From: Dryococelus australis
Taxonomy: Eukaryota > Arthropoda > Insecta > Phasmatodea > Phasmatidae
Reading direction: 5' to 3'
Length of the DNA stretch: 64,000 nucleotides
Assembly: GCA_029891345.1 (NCBI GenBank)
Contig: CM057006.1
Coordinates: 44,254,556-44,318,555 of the forward strand
Positions 9,369-21,918 of the stretch are shown here, one piece after another (position 1 is the first letter of the stretch; every line of letters starts with the position of its first letter). Under the pieces are notes generated by a model that worked only from the letters and a program-made list of their open reading frames with translations, was not told where the DNA came from and searched no databases. Made by a program: the position numbers and the translations under genes.

Positions 9369-11724
9369 CTCTCGCATCACATGATTTCAGGTCGTCTATG
9401 AAGAGATGTGCCCATATTTTGTTTAACTTGTATACATCTTCCTTGTTGACATTCTTCAGATGTTTTAATATTTCTATTGGTTCTCTACTGGTTCTTGGTC
9501 TATGTTCGTATGTTGGCTATTGTGTTTTGTTTGTCGAAATAATAACTGTGTTATGTTTCCACGGAGTGTTGTGCAATTGCTGACTGCTGGTTTTCATACT
9601 TGTAGGCCCTGATGTGTTCGTTTATTCTGGTTGACATTGTTCTGCCATTTTGGCCTATATACACTTTCCCGCATGAGCAAGGTGCCTTGTAAACTTCAGC
9701 CTATTTTTCGGCTGGTGTTTTGTCTTTCACTGATCCCAGGATGCTATCGACTTTATTAATATGTTTTATGATGGTGTGTATGTCCTTCCTTAGTAAGCCT
9801 GACATTCGGTTAGCGATTCCTTATACATAGGGCAGTATAGCAAATGTGTTGTGTTCTTCTTTTATTCTGGGGTGCTTCTTAATGCTCTGCTTTATCATGT
9901 CTTGAGTAACCATTAGCTTCTAAAACTGTGGTGAGATGATTCATTTCTGCCTCAAGATGTTTTTCAAAAATGCTTTTCGCTCTATTGACCAATGTGGAAA
10001 TTACTGCCCTCTTGTATGATGGTGGGTGTTGAGAGTTTGCTTGTAGATATCTGCCAGTATGGGTGGGCTTCCTGTAAACTGTGTGGCCCAAGGTCCGGTT
10101 CTGTGTCCTCTTTACCATAACATCTAATTGGAAGTTGGCCATATTTTTTCATTTCTATAGTGAAATATATTTTTGGATGGATGCTGTTCAGATGTTTCAG
10201 GAATTGTTGATGTCTCTCATCTCCATGACTCCACACCCCGAATGTGTCATCAATCTAAACCAATATTTCGGTTGGTAGGTGGTGGACTGAATAGCTCTCT
10301 CTTCAAAGTTTGACATGAAGAGATTGGCCAGTAAAGGAGAAAGTGGTAAGCCCGTCAGTGCCCTCATTTTGTGTGTGTGCGTGCATGAACTTTTAGGTGA
10401 CACAGAGCTCCATTAGCTTCACAAGTTCTTCGCTGAGGCTGCCTTCACTAAGTTGCTCTTGTAGAATTTGTAGAGAATCTATGACTGGCACTCTCATGAA
10501 AAGAGAGGTGACATCAAAAGTAACCAGAGTGTCGTCGGTTTGTTAGTAAAATATTTTCCAAAATCTCCACAAACTGGGCAGAGTTCTGTATGTGCGAGAC
10601 TGGAGTAGGTAAGGCTTTTTGCAGGATTTTGTTGAGGTATTTGGCCAGCAGATGAGTCAGTGAGCCAACATCACTAACTATAGGTCAAAAAGGAACATCA
10701 GGCTTGTGGACTTTTGAAGACCATAGAATGCAGAAATCATGGGCTCTTTTACAATAAGCTGTTTATTTTTCTTCTCTTCAATGGATGGATCTTTTATGAG
10801 TTCTTTGGTTAATGTATCAACTTTTCCACTGGGATTCCGGTTTACAAAATAATAGGCTGCGTTACATAGATGATTAGAGATCTTGGCATCATCATCGCAT
10901 GTGTTCATTATGACAGTGGCATTACCTTTGCAAACCCTCAAGACCTTTATTTCTTTGTTGCTGCACAGTTGTTTCAGTGCTCTCTTCGCCTCTCGGCTTG
11001 CTTTAAGCAAAGGTAGTTTGGCTTTACACAAATTCTCTTAAAACTCGGCTCGAATTACATCGGCTGAAGTCACTGGTGGTTGGATAATTGATCATCCATA
11101 CCACATACAAGGTCTTGGATTGGTAATGTGGCTGGTGTGACAGCAAAATTCATGCCCTTGGCCAGAATTGTTGTAGAGGCTTCATCCAGTTGCATATCCG
11201 ACAGATTGATAAATACTTTTTTGTGGTCCAGTGTAGGCTGAGTGGGTTTCCTGTAGAGGCTGTGAACTTCTTCTTGTGTATCTCTGTTCAGCTAAGTGAA
11301 ACACAAATTGGTTGTGTATCAGAAGCTCTGTCAAATATATTCCAGAAGTAGGGAGACTGTCCATTTGACAATCGCAGATGCATGTCCATGAGATACTTTG
11401 CATGTGAGTTCTGGTCTTGGCGTGTCTGGTGGACCATGTCTCACAGGAGGGTTAGGCTGGCTCGGTGGTATGCCTGCCATGCAGTTGGAGATGTGAAGTT
11501 CGGTTTGATTCTCGTGAACATTAGAAGGACATTGAAGTCTCGACACCTCTTCATGAATGTCAAGGAGCAGAGAAGTTTGGCTTTCTTTGTCTCAACTGGT
11601 CGAATTTCCTTGCTGATCTTGTTACTTCCTCCCCATAAAAGTTGTTCAAAATAGTTCCCAGGCTTTCGCGGCTGTTGTCAATTTCTACGCTTCTGGGTTT
11701 GAACCATGTCGAGGATTTCTTATC

Positions 11725-11765
11725 CAGCATTTCGGCAGTCGTTGCAGCTGCCATCATCAGGGAAC
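11725..11765 (-). ncRNA. Hammerhead-ribozyme-like motif in the PLE pseudo-LTR
   Basis: On the minus strand the right pseudo-LTR reads CTGATGA (11760-11754), then stem II GGCAG (loop CTGCAACGA) CTGCC, then GAAA (11733-11730). This is the hammerhead core order CUGANGA - stem II - GAAA. Hammerhead ribozymes are known in PLE pseudo-LTRs. Stem III and the UH cleavage position are not clearly formed by eye in the following TGCTGGATAAGAAATCC, so activity is uncertain. Confidence 0.6.
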
Positions 11766-11860
11766 TTACCTCTTCCTCACAAAAACTATTTCCATCCGTA
11801 GCACTCCTTTAAGTGCGACGAATTGGGCCAGGCAATCTTACCACCTCTTCATCGCCAACG
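11766..11860 (+). repeat. Continuation of the tandem exon-end array beyond the PLE
   Basis: TTACCTCTTCCTCAC resumes the fourth unit. Another unit follows with CATCCGTAGCACTCC, AAGTGCGACGAATTGGGCCA and GGCAATCTTACCACCTCTTC. It is more diverged than the units next to the exon. It ends at the SINE at 11861. Confidence 0.65.
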
Positions 11861-12000
11861 AGCGAGGTGGCGCAGTGGTAAACCTTCGCACATGCATTCG
11901 AGAGGACCTGGGTTGTTAGAGTCCCTGCCCGGCTATCCTGACTTCAGTTTCGAATGGTTTCCCGATATCACTCTTCAAGATTTTCCTTTTGAACATGTTC
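11861..12000 (+). mobile_element. tRNA-derived SINE (family B), plus strand, worn
   Basis: The head reads GCGAGGTGGCGCAGTGGTAA (A box TGGCGCAGTGG), followed by GCATTCGAGAGGACCTGGGTT and then TCCTGACTTCAGTTTCGAAT and GGTTTCCCGATATCACTC. The same order of blocks occurs in the better copy at 32265-32520. The B-box region is degraded here. The 3' end is not sharply defined. Confidence 0.7.
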
Positions 12001-12321
12001 CATATTTAATTAAATCCGAAATTTCCATTGCTTGCCACAGCTTTTCTGACCGTATTAATGAAGGGAAACTCATAATATAGTTGTATGCGCACATTTAAAG
12101 TTGTTAAAAAATAAGGATGCATATTTTTAAAAAGAAAGCGTACAAAAATATGAAGAAAATTCACTGTGGTTTAACCAATTATATTCGTGTCGTACATGAG
12201 CCCTAGATACTTCTGAAAATTCGCTTTTGGTGTGCTTGAAACTAGTTACATAAAATGTTTGTAGTTAACTTCCATGTGGAGACTTGCAAGTGTATTGAAT
12301 GCAATTCATTGAAAGGCAAAT

Positions 12322-12458
12322 GTAGTGGGCGAGTGATTGAAGAGATCTGGGCATTCTTTAACAGCGAGGTCTTGAGAGCCAATGAGGGCGATTGACGTGA
12401 GTATGGAGCAGTGCCGGAATGGAAGGGTAGGGGAAACGGGATATCCCCGAGAAAACCC
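12322..12458 (-). mobile_element. SINE family A, tail half (split by the Polinton)
   Basis: It holds the tail and body of a minus-strand family A SINE (GAGTGATTGAAGAGATCTGG, CTTGAGAGCCAATGAGGGCG, TATCCCCGAGAAAACCC). Its head half is at 26314-26447. The two halves are flanked by an 11-bp target duplication with one mismatch: GAAAGGCAAAT at 12311-12321 and GAATGGCAAAT at 26448-26458. This proves that one SINE was opened by the large element between them. Confidence 0.85.
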
Positions 12459-12850
12459 TGGCTCACTAGGCGAGTGAGGTGTGGATGGAGTGGCTAATTT
12501 GCATATTGCTAATTTGCATGTTAATTGATCAATTAATCGATTAAACAATGAATTGCTAATTAATCAAATAGATTAATTAAAGAATAAATTTTAATCAAAT
12601 TTATTTTTAGTGAATTTTTTTATTTTAATTGGTGTAGAAAGGGTTAAGTGTTATAGGGGTGATGTTGGCCGAGCAGCATCCATGTGTATACATTGATGTC
12701 TGGGAGCCGACTGAACAGAGGTATTTTGTAATGGGTTATATAGTTGTTGATGTTGGTGGAAGATTGGCATATGGGGAATTTTATTTATTTTTTATTTGCT
12801 GGGAGCACTTGTGACTGATATGCTAATAATGAGTGGAACACACGTGACTA
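12459..12850 (+). repeat. Left terminal inverted repeat of the large Polinton
   Basis: It pairs in inverted orientation with 25893-26312. It starts TGGCTCACTAGGCGAGTGAG and includes a double GCTAATTTGCAT unit; the right repeat has three. Similarity is clear but imperfect with small indels, so the copy is old. Confidence 0.85.
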
Positions 12851-12852
12851 AT

Positions 12853-14984
12853 GGTACGTCCATCCATGTCGAATGTCTGTGGAGGAATGAGCACTTAAGA
12901 CTAATGGGAATGAGGCTACACATCCGTCCTGGTCGCTCTCTGGATGCATACTGGGGATTTAGATGTGGGAGAAATGTTTCCTCTTCAGCAAAACAAATAT
13001 TTTTAAAATAAATTAAACAAAAATAGCATATTTACGTTTAAATAGCCGACTGAAATAAGTACAAATTATTAAAAAATTACTTAAATCACACACCAATTGT
13101 CCAATGCTTTAATCATGCGATTATCGAATGAAAATATTTCCCTAGCAAAGTAACCTATATCCACTTTAATCACGCAATATTAAATCGGACTAGTATAAAC
13201 AAAACACGTATTCATGTGATTACCACAAATTCATTAAACCGACAGAACTAAAATTCTGTAATCAATATCAATTACCAAATGAAACACAAAATCGATATTA
13301 ATATTGTATCCGCAAAACTAACTGCAGTCATTAAACAAAGTTAATTAAAATATTCAATCGCATTCAAAGCAACAAAAAAAACCAACATAAAAACACACTA
13401 TTAACATTCAAAAACTCACCAGAACACCACGGAATATTAACATCCATGGAACCTAAGCACACATCCTTCAACTTCATCGGCTCTCAATAGCAAAATGTAA
13501 TCAGAACGATGTTGTAAACATCGAAATGCAAATATATGCAATCACGCAATGAAATACAGGTTAAACCATCTTCCACATTTCTCCTAACGCCTTACAAAAA
13601 TGATTGATTACACTAAGGAATCAATCTCTTACCCCAAGCATGTCAAGCGTGTGGTACACTCTGTTGAGCTGATTGTGGAGCTGTCTCATGATGTGGTGCT
13701 ATGTGAGGTGCTATATGGTGCTAGTGTGGTGCTAAGTGTTAAGTCTTAAGTGTAGAGCAATTGAGGAGGAGGAGCAAGTATAGACTTAGTCTTGCAAAAT
13801 TCGTGAATGTCTCTTTAAAGTGTTGTTGAAAAAGCCATTTCAATCTTTAAATTAATTATTGAGTGTATATTGTACACCATACATTTCAGCACATAGTTAA
13901 AGAATATCTCTTCACACCAGACATCAATGTGTTGATTCACAGCCGCGGTAATTTTTTGTATATTAAAAGTTTTTTTTAATGTGATACTCGATTTTTTATC
14001 TAGTTAATTGATAAAACTTCTTATAAATCTGTTAAAATTAATATTTTGGTTTGTTATAAGACAAAGTCGCTGCCAGCTAGTGATGTAGAGCGAGGCTCGC
14101 CCCTAGACATTCCGTAGCTGTGATGGCAAGAGTCCGTATATCTGGACTTCTCCCAAACCACTTTCCCCTTCCAACAAGTTTACCCTGTCTCCCCATTGTG
14201 TTACAACTTCAGTGGAGTCGACGAGGCTTTCTTGAGATTCTCCCTCATTTCTCTATTTTCAGAGTTCATTCGCAAGATTTTTCTCAAACATTTCCCCCCT
14301 CCTTTTAATTTTCATACTTGTTGGTGTTCACACCGTGTAAGTAATGTTGTGTAAAAACAACAAATATTGCATCTCAACTCACCCACAAACAGTTTAGATA
14401 TATTCAAACTTCAATACTGTAACCATATTATATAAAATTGTGGCTAAAGGAATTCAAATTATTAAATAACAAAACAAATTATTTCCTTCACCAGTGATTT
14501 AATTTTTTTTTTTTCAAACCATCCTTAAAACTATATTTTCAAATATTTGAACAAACTTTCTTAAAATATTTTAACAAATTCATACAAGTTCACAAATATT
14601 TAAATAAACTTTCTTAAAACATTTAAACAAATCATAGAAACATAAAAAAAAACTTTACAAATCATACAATCTTTATAAAAAAAAGATTATCAAAATATTC
14701 CTTAAAATTGTACTTGCATCTTATTACTATATTTTACAACACTTTAAAAATATACAAAATCTTTATGCACTCGTTAAAATTATATAAACATTCACACACA
14801 TTCATTCACACACATCATTTAAAATTATTATTTACATTGATTAAATCTAAAAACTATACATTATTTACAAAAATCAATGGTGCTTTGTTTCAGCATCCAT
14901 TGTGGCACTTTGTTTGGAAATTCGTTATGTCATATCCGGGTTGAATTTGGAAAGCAACCATGCACATCAACACCTATGATGACT
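12853..14984. other. Polinton interior, no gene recognised
   Basis: AT-rich DNA with short local repeats: GGTGCTA units at 13690-13740 and AACAAACTTTCTTAAAA units at 14540-14620. No protein similarity was seen. A pyrimidine-rich patch at 14160-14300 (CTTCAGTGGAGTCGACGAGG, then a repeated TTCTCCCTC-like text) has the look of a worn SINE but is not assigned. Confidence 0.4.
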
Positions 14985-15299
14985 CTACACACATTTAGCA
15001 CTTTGTAGATTCGTAGACTTAAATTCGTATATGACATTATGTGATTCCTTGCTGTGAAGATGATACTGTAGAGTAATTCCTGCACAACATAAAGGAACAA
15101 AGGGATATTGTGGCGATGTTGTAGAACAACAGTGTATTTTATGAAGAGATGCTTGGTAACAAGCCCTGTGGTTAGGACAAAACAGTAGGTTTGAAGACAG
15201 CTGCAGTGGAGATTGTGGTGCTAGTTGTGGAGCAGGGTGTATTGTTGGGTGTGGTGCTGGCGTTTCTGAGGGTGTAGATGGCATACCTGTATTTAATGT

Positions 15300-18200
15300 G
15301 GTGTGAAACCAAAGTGTTGGGGGGAAAAATTTTTTACTTTGGGATTTTATAGTGCCCCCATGGCAAAGTCGATACTCCATCCAGCACAGTGAAGCACTTA
15401 TCATCCAAACCTGATGATACCACTTTGATCACATGTTCGGTGTAAACCTCATGACCACATGAACAGAACTCTTATTGAGTCCCCAGAACCCTGGTGCAAT
15501 TGTTGGGGCAATTTCGATAATCCTTGTAACAGAAGGATTGCAACATGTTAGGTTTTACACCCTTCGCCTTATGTATACACTGCTCATTCGAAACAATGTA
15601 TGCATAAAGCTCGGGATGTAAACCTACAAAGTGTGTGATGATACAGCCGGCATATTAATCCTGCATCACTTCGGTATGGCCTTTGTTCTCGTGTGAAGAT
15701 CCTTGCAGGTTATAGAGTGCATAGTTATAAGTATCAAACAGCGCTTTTAAATCTGGGGTAATTACTTCATAAACATCTGTACAGATAATTTCATATATTA
15801 GACTGTCTGTAACGCAGTATAAAAGGTACAATGCTGGCGGAGGAAATTTCTGATGCACATACCGATAATTAAATTTGTATAGGGTCAATTTGGATAGATC
15901 TAGAATGGCAACACTGGTGTACAAAGGCTTGTTAAACATAAGAGCTCTTTGCCATGTCGATAAGGACAAGATTCTCATCCATGATCTGTCGTGCCTGGAA
16001 TGTAGGGCGCCCTATTAGTTTTGCAGCCCCATATATCATGTCATACCGGGAAACGACTCTTACATCCCTTTCCCAGTGGACATTCTATAAAGTTTTTCCA
16101 TACACTGCATTTTTCATTAGAGTAAAAAAGTGATTTCTCAAAGTCATTCACAGCCTTGGCACGTTTCTCAATGTTATACTTGATGTACGGAGCCATCCAA
16201 GCCTACTGCTCAAAGTGTAAAATGTGATGAACAGTCACGTGTGGCTCCATACATTAAGTACTACCTCAGTGTTTCCCCGTGAATAACCTAATTCTTCCAC
16301 AGTGCGAGAGTCAAAATTAGTTTTTCATGTGAGCCGTTCGGAGATATGCCATTTACTGGAGCCAAGGGCAGATCAGATAACACATTGTGGCATTCATCTG
16401 GAAATGACAAATCCACTTCTGCGGAAAAGCAAGTGTCCCAATCACTCACTGTGTTCGCGAAATCCCACGATAAAAACATGTCAGACTCAACTCACTCAAA
16501 ATTGCCAACGCGAAGCTTGCCCTTCATAGTGAGTATACAGCCGTTTATATCGAAATAACACACATATATTTCGATGCCACACTGGGGTCGTACTCTTCAC
16601 CCATGTATATGTTATTGGCTTCTGCACGCCTTCTGGAAACCTGGGCAATGCTGCTCCTAACCCAACATTCAACAAAATGGTACATATCAGGGTTGGTCAA
16701 CAGCTCTAGAAGCGAATCTATAATTAAAAACAGTGTCCCATGCAAGAGGCAGAGCTGTGACGTATATGGCAGGGTCAAGACCATAATGAGCCAAACATAC
16801 AGTTCTGAAATTTTCAAAAATGTCTGTCAGAAAACAAGGTGTCCACACATAAATACTGAATGGCATACTGAAGCAGGTTTATGCAGTGGAATGCATCTCG
16901 TGCAGCTTGGGCATGAGTGTAATCCTCATTGTTAATGTCTTTGCCTTTCATGATGATATGAAATCTATCCTTTGGTAGGAGTGACATGCACATTTGACTG
17001 TCTTCGGACTTAACAAAGTCATAAGGAAACACTCCCTTCCTTTTTGTCAATTCAAATTGTGTGTTGTCTGGAAATATTGAGTAGGTGATACTCACTTGCA
17101 CAGTTTTCAAATTACCTGCCAAAGTTTCGAGAGAGGTGCTTGTGTAATGAAAAGAATCAACGAAACATAATTTGAAATGTTGTGTCTTTCCTTTTCAGTC
17201 AATCACAATGGGAATATGTTTGGTGATGAACTTGTACTTTTCAAGGGTCATTCCAATCACCTCGATTTTACCTGGGTTTTCGATTATCATGGTTCCATCA
17301 GGGTTTGTTATATGATGTTCAGTCAATTGCTTTATAAGAGAGTGAGCTTCATAGTTTTGCAGGTTATGAAAGACCGCGACAAGTTGTTTCTTGGGCAGTC
17401 TTAAATTCAAATTGCATTTATTATGTGTGTGGCCTCTGATTTCACTGGTCAGATGGTCATGGTCGACCACAGTATCTGTACAGAGTTCCTTCTTACAAAT
17501 ATGACAACTTTTCTGAGCCACCAACCTAGCTTCATCTGGGGTCTTTGGTCTCATTGGAACAGTCACACTGTATATTCCTGCAACCCACTTTGTCAATTCA
17601 ACCAATTTATCTACTAACTGGTTCATACAATAGTCATCCATGAACTCAAAGTAGTTTGATAATGCTGGATTGTACAAACAAACCAAAGAAATGCTACAAG
17701 CATATGGCACATGTTGGTTGATGCTATTTGTATTATTCATATAATCATTGGGAAGGCAAGTGGACAAGAGTTTCAAATATGTCTGTGTCGCAATAGGCGA
17801 CAAACCCCAATCTTTGATGTAGCCCTGAAATTGCAAGTACTTATTGTCCCCAGTAGGGAAAGTACTGCGAACAGCCTTATGTTGCTGACAGAGATCATTA
17901 TGGTTAGCAAAATTATCCTCACTACTAAAGTATTGGAGATAACTATCACAAACATGTTTTTTTTTGTTGTTCCTATTTCCAAACTGGCTGTTAAGCAGCC
18001 CTAACAAATCTTTAACGAAAACAAAATGCAAATGTACGTTATTACCACAAGTGCAAATAGCCAATTGATTTACATGTTTTGCATGTTGTACAGGAGAAAT
18101 ATGCATTGGTACAATAACCCCTTGCTTATCGAAAGTTTCGTCAATAATATTACTATCTTTGTCCACAACATAGTAGACATTGTTAGAAATACTATTGTTA

Positions 18201-19270
18201 TCTTCGAACTTTCGAATATCCTGTAATACTACAGGATCAGACAGACCTTCAGTATCGAAAACCTCATAAGGATTTGGCTATGAAGTTAATCTATCACTAT
18301 TCTTTTTGACATGAAACAAAGCTGATATAACAGTGTAATGGAAACACATTCCCTCAGGACCCTGCACATTAATGCAGTCTGTCCTATTGGCAATGAACTT
18401 GGGAACCTTAGTGTGATCAGCACTGATGGTGAATACTCTAAACTGCGATATATAAACATCTATATGCAGAGTTAGAAGCAGACTCCAATGTGAGCCACGT
18501 GCACTAAACTCCTCAAATCTGTTTGTGAGGTAAGGCTTAATTGTCTCATTGTATATTCCACCCACATTGGTTGAATGCAGGACTGGTAGTGATTTACTTT
18601 GAAAGTAAAATGTCTACATAGCACCTTCCTCGGTCAAAAGAACTTCAAATATTTACACTCTATACTGACACTAAGTGTTATTGGCTGGGGTGATGCCATT
18701 GTTAACTTTAACAAAGGGACCCTGCACCTTGTAAAAATCTTTCAAAATCTGCATCAGTATTACTTTGATCATTAACTACACATGCATCACTTAATCTACC
18801 CGCGAATGTCGTGGCGTACCAGCTGATACGTCAATTCAGGCAGTGAAGCTTCCACTGAGTTAGAGGAATCATTAAACGAATTATTTTCCATTTCCCTAGA
18901 CAAAGTCTCTCCAACTATCTCGAAAGTCGGCTGTGAGACAGACAAACCACTATCTGAATCACTGGAATTTTCTGTGTCAGATAGAAACAAATCGACCAAC
19001 AAGAGATCTACTTTTCTGTATTTGGGGGAAATGGTTTATCATGATCTTTAGCAGCTAATGGTCTTTCTGTGTGTGAATCAGTGCTCGATTCACTCAAGAA
19101 TAAAGCACCCAATAACAAAGCGAAACAATGTAGTTTAGGTGAAACAACAATGCCCTGACAGCTTGTACTAAGTGCTCTTTTGCTATCGAATCAGATTCAC
19201 TTTCTGTGTCGCTAATGAAAAGATCATCCAACAAACTAGCAAAACTTTGATGTTTTCCCTCACTCATTGT
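15300..19270 (-). pseudogene. Protein-primed-type family B DNA polymerase remnant of the Polinton
   Basis: Read on the minus strand. An acidic Ser-rich N-terminus runs from about 19265. A block at 18565-18280 (FEEFSARGSHWSLLLTLHID, then KVPKFIANRTDCINV) is typical of insect Polinton/adintovirus-like PolB proteins. A 323-codon stretch (18166-17195) contains a Cys/His endonuclease-VII-like module CHICKKELCTDTVVDHDH and the exonuclease block VAVFHNLQNYEAH. KGVFPYDF follows near 17020. A polymerase C-type block, VTDSLIYEI, lies near 15800, and a C-terminal part has SGLDDKCFTVLDGVSTLPWG near 15400. This is the expected order for such polymerases, which use a protein primer to copy linear element DNA. 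It is a fossil with multiple breaks. Confidence 0.75.
18780..19270 (-). pseudogene. Acidic triplicated motif at the PolB N-terminus
   Basis: Three copies of a short motif occur in the same frame direction: LLDDLFISDTESESDS (about 19190-19240), LLLGALFLSESSTDS (about 19070-19115) and LLVDLFLSDTENSSDSDS (about 18950-19005). The pattern is leucine-rich hydrophobic residues, then L-F-x-S-(D/E), then an acidic serine run. It is probably an internally repeated, natively unstructured leader of the polymerase protein. Its function is unknown to me. The S-D-x-E runs resemble casein kinase 2 sites. Confidence 0.45.
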
Positions 19271-20079
19271 GACAAAATAAATTTTTTGTTTCCTGATACA
19301 ATAATTTCAACACCACAAAAAATATTAAGTGCTGTATAATGCTGGAAAGAGAGAGAAACCATTATATGGTTATAGTATATTACCAAGAAGTTGTGTTATA
19401 CCTGAAAATATTTTTTTATTAGTGATACATTTTTTGAGGGGACAATTTGTTTATAAATGTAAATAACTATTTTATAAACAGATGGAAAGACAATGTAGTA
19501 AATATTCCTTTTATTTGTGTAATAATATTGGTAATGCAATGTAATAGCGTTATTCAAAATTCATGTGTTTGAAAACCAGCGTGTGACAGAGCTTACTTCC
19601 CACAGTGTGCTGAGCCATGTCGGAGCAGTTCTTGTTTACAAAATAGACTGACTGTGGGGGCTGCTGTCAGTGAGGCAAGTCGAGGGAGCATTGTGGGTTG
19701 AGCGGACGCATGCGCAAGCTGGTGCGAGGGTGACAGAGGCATGCCGAGGCATGATTACAGAACAAGGAGAGGGAGGGAGCAGTGCGAGCTGGGTGAAAGA
19801 GATGAGAGAACATGGAGAGATGAGGGAGGGATGCATGCCAGGGGTGAGGGAGCGAGCTGTGCACTTGGCTGCCTAGCACCACCTCCCAGACCTGACGCAG
19901 TGACTTTCCACGTACCCGTCCGCATGGCTCCATATCTGCACCTGCACACTGTCCTGCTGTCCTCGTTTCCCCGTGTGGTCGCCTAAGTCTGCACCTTCTG
20001 CATTTTTCCAAGTACCTATACAGGATAATCTTCGATAAGCGCATCATTCATGAACTGGAAATGGTCTTCGCAAGGTATA
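19271..20079. other. Polinton interior with a GC-rich patch
   Basis: 19271-19610 is AT-rich. 19620-19990 is unusually GC- and purine-rich, with long open frames on several strands (up to 126 codons on the minus strand). None has a recognisable domain, and frames open on both strands at once are expected from base composition alone. I cannot say whether the patch is part of the Polinton or another insertion. Confidence 0.35.
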
Positions 20080-21865
20080 ACATCAGTGTCCCATTTCAAA
20101 TAATATACTACTCCATGTTCTCATGATTTACACTGCTGCCATGTTGATAACGACTGCCAGCCAATCCTGTGCACTGCTGGTAACTCCAACTATCCAACAT
20201 CTCCCTCCTTACACTACCATAGAGGTACATTCACATATTTCACTAATCCTTATAATTGCCACTATGATCACTACTCTACGAAGTCACTGAGATACCCAGG
20301 CTTCCTAACTACTCTGCCCACTCTGGTGGTGCATTCACTCCTACAATCTTGGACACTTAGACCTTCCTTCCCTGACTTGGCTTCACTAACCGATTTATCC
20401 CTTGACTCCCTATCCCCTATCAATGATGACCCCCTTACCAACTCCTCTTTGCCACTCGACTAATCTCTTTCCTCAGCATCTCTGTCTTCCAGGGCAACAT
20501 TCATTATTGTCAGAATCCTCTAATGTTTCAGATGACAAGAGTTCCTGCGTACTACCTTCCCATCCAAGTCCCTCACCCAATATGATCGCGGGCTCGTGTG
20601 CCTGTCGACCACTGCTGTGGGGTACCAAAGCCCTTCCTTTTGAACCAGCACCTCATCACCCGGGGTGAACCTCTCCCTCGCCCGAGTCCCCCTGGGATAA
20701 GACTACTTAGACTTCCGAGTAATTTCTTTCAGTTTCTCTCCAAAGTTGTCTACTGCCACTGGCCTTAACTGGTGTTCAGGCAAAAGTAACAGTGACCTGA
20801 GATTCCGACTCATTAATATTTCCGATGTCGAGTGAGATGTACCACATGTCTGTAACGAGCAATACTGCAAGAGTGCAAGTTCTATCGAGCTGCCATCCTC
20901 GTGACACTGTTTGAACTGCCCTCTCCACCCTCCCATTACTAAGCGGGTAGCACAGACTACTAGTGACGATTGTAAAACCCCACTCTTGCGCTAACAACAA
21001 GCACTTCCTTGACCAGAATGGTACATTATCAGCAATCACGAGTTTTGGGATGCCATGCATGGCAAACACGCCTTTTAAATCTCGTATTTATCTCCTCTGA
21101 CAATCCCCCCTGTAATTGACACAACTCACTCTATTTAGACAAATAGTCAATTTAAACCAAGTATAGCTTCCCCCCAAAAGCAAAGATATCTGTCCCAATC
21201 TTATTGAAGGGAAGACTGGGCCTCTCATGTGACAACAATGGTTCGCTTGGGCTTGACACAGCAAATTTTTGACACACAACACTTAGCTACAAAAACTTCA
21301 ATATCCTGGGACATTCTCGGCCAGTAAAATACCTGTGTAGCCTTTGACTTCATTTTTGTCATACCAAAATTACCCTTATGCAAAGTTAACAACATACCTG
21401 GCCATGAACTTTCAGGCACTATTAGCTTATCATCCAAAAATTGTAACCCATTATCAAGGACAATCCTATCACTGAGGGAATAGTACCCTTGAACACACGG
21501 TGGTATGTTATTCATCACTGGCCGCCCCTGCTCACAATATTCAATAAGCAATTTACAAACCCTGTCACTAGCCATGCCCCCCCCCCAATTATGTATGTTT
21601 CTTCTCTGTCATCTGCAAATTCTTACCCATATTCACACTGTGTACTAGTATCTCATGCATTTGCTTGTCACCATCCCCCCCCCCCCAGGAAATGAATTTC
21701 GTGATAGCAAATCAGCTATAAACAACATCGACCCTGCCTGGTATTGAAATTTAAGTTGGTACTTAGCAAGTAGTAATTTGAGCCTTTGTAACCGTGGAGA
21801 ATCTACTTATAGAACTGACTTGGACAATATCGATACTAGAGGCTTATAGTCATTTACCACAACTT

Positions 21866-21918
21866 CTCTCTCTCGCTCTCTCGCTCTCTCGCTCTCTCGC
21901 TCTCTCGCTCGCTCTCTG
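21866..21918. repeat. (CTCTCTCG)n microsatellite
   Basis: Eight-base units of CTCTCTCG repeated about six times, ending CGCTCGCTCTCTG, inside Gypsy element 1. Confidence 0.9.

Larger units (their letters stand above)
9024..11765 (-). mobile_element. Penelope-like element (PLE), minus strand, fossil
   Basis: The minus strand reads PLE blocks in order. An N-terminal part (about 11030-10680) contains VCKGNATVIMNTCDDDAKIS and ends with the ISAFYGLQKS block. Reverse transcriptase follows with LSPLLANLFMSNFEERAIQS (about 10350-10290), an aromatic/DD region, and FTIEMKKYGQLPI. Next is the TVYRKPTHTGRYLQANSQHP block (about 10080-10010). Last comes a GIY-YIG nuclease-like tail (about 9700-9600) with CSCGKVYIGQNGRTMSTRIN. 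Direct repeats of about 85 bp at both ends (9024-9115, 11679-11765) are the PLE pseudo-LTRs. This is a single-ORF retroelement that replicates by target-primed reverse transcription. The ORF is broken. It interrupts the tandem exon-end array. Confidence 0.9.

Noticed and set aside
19667-20047. 126-codon minus-strand frame in a GC-rich patch
   Set aside because: Frames are open on both strands at the same place with no domain, so it is probably compositional.
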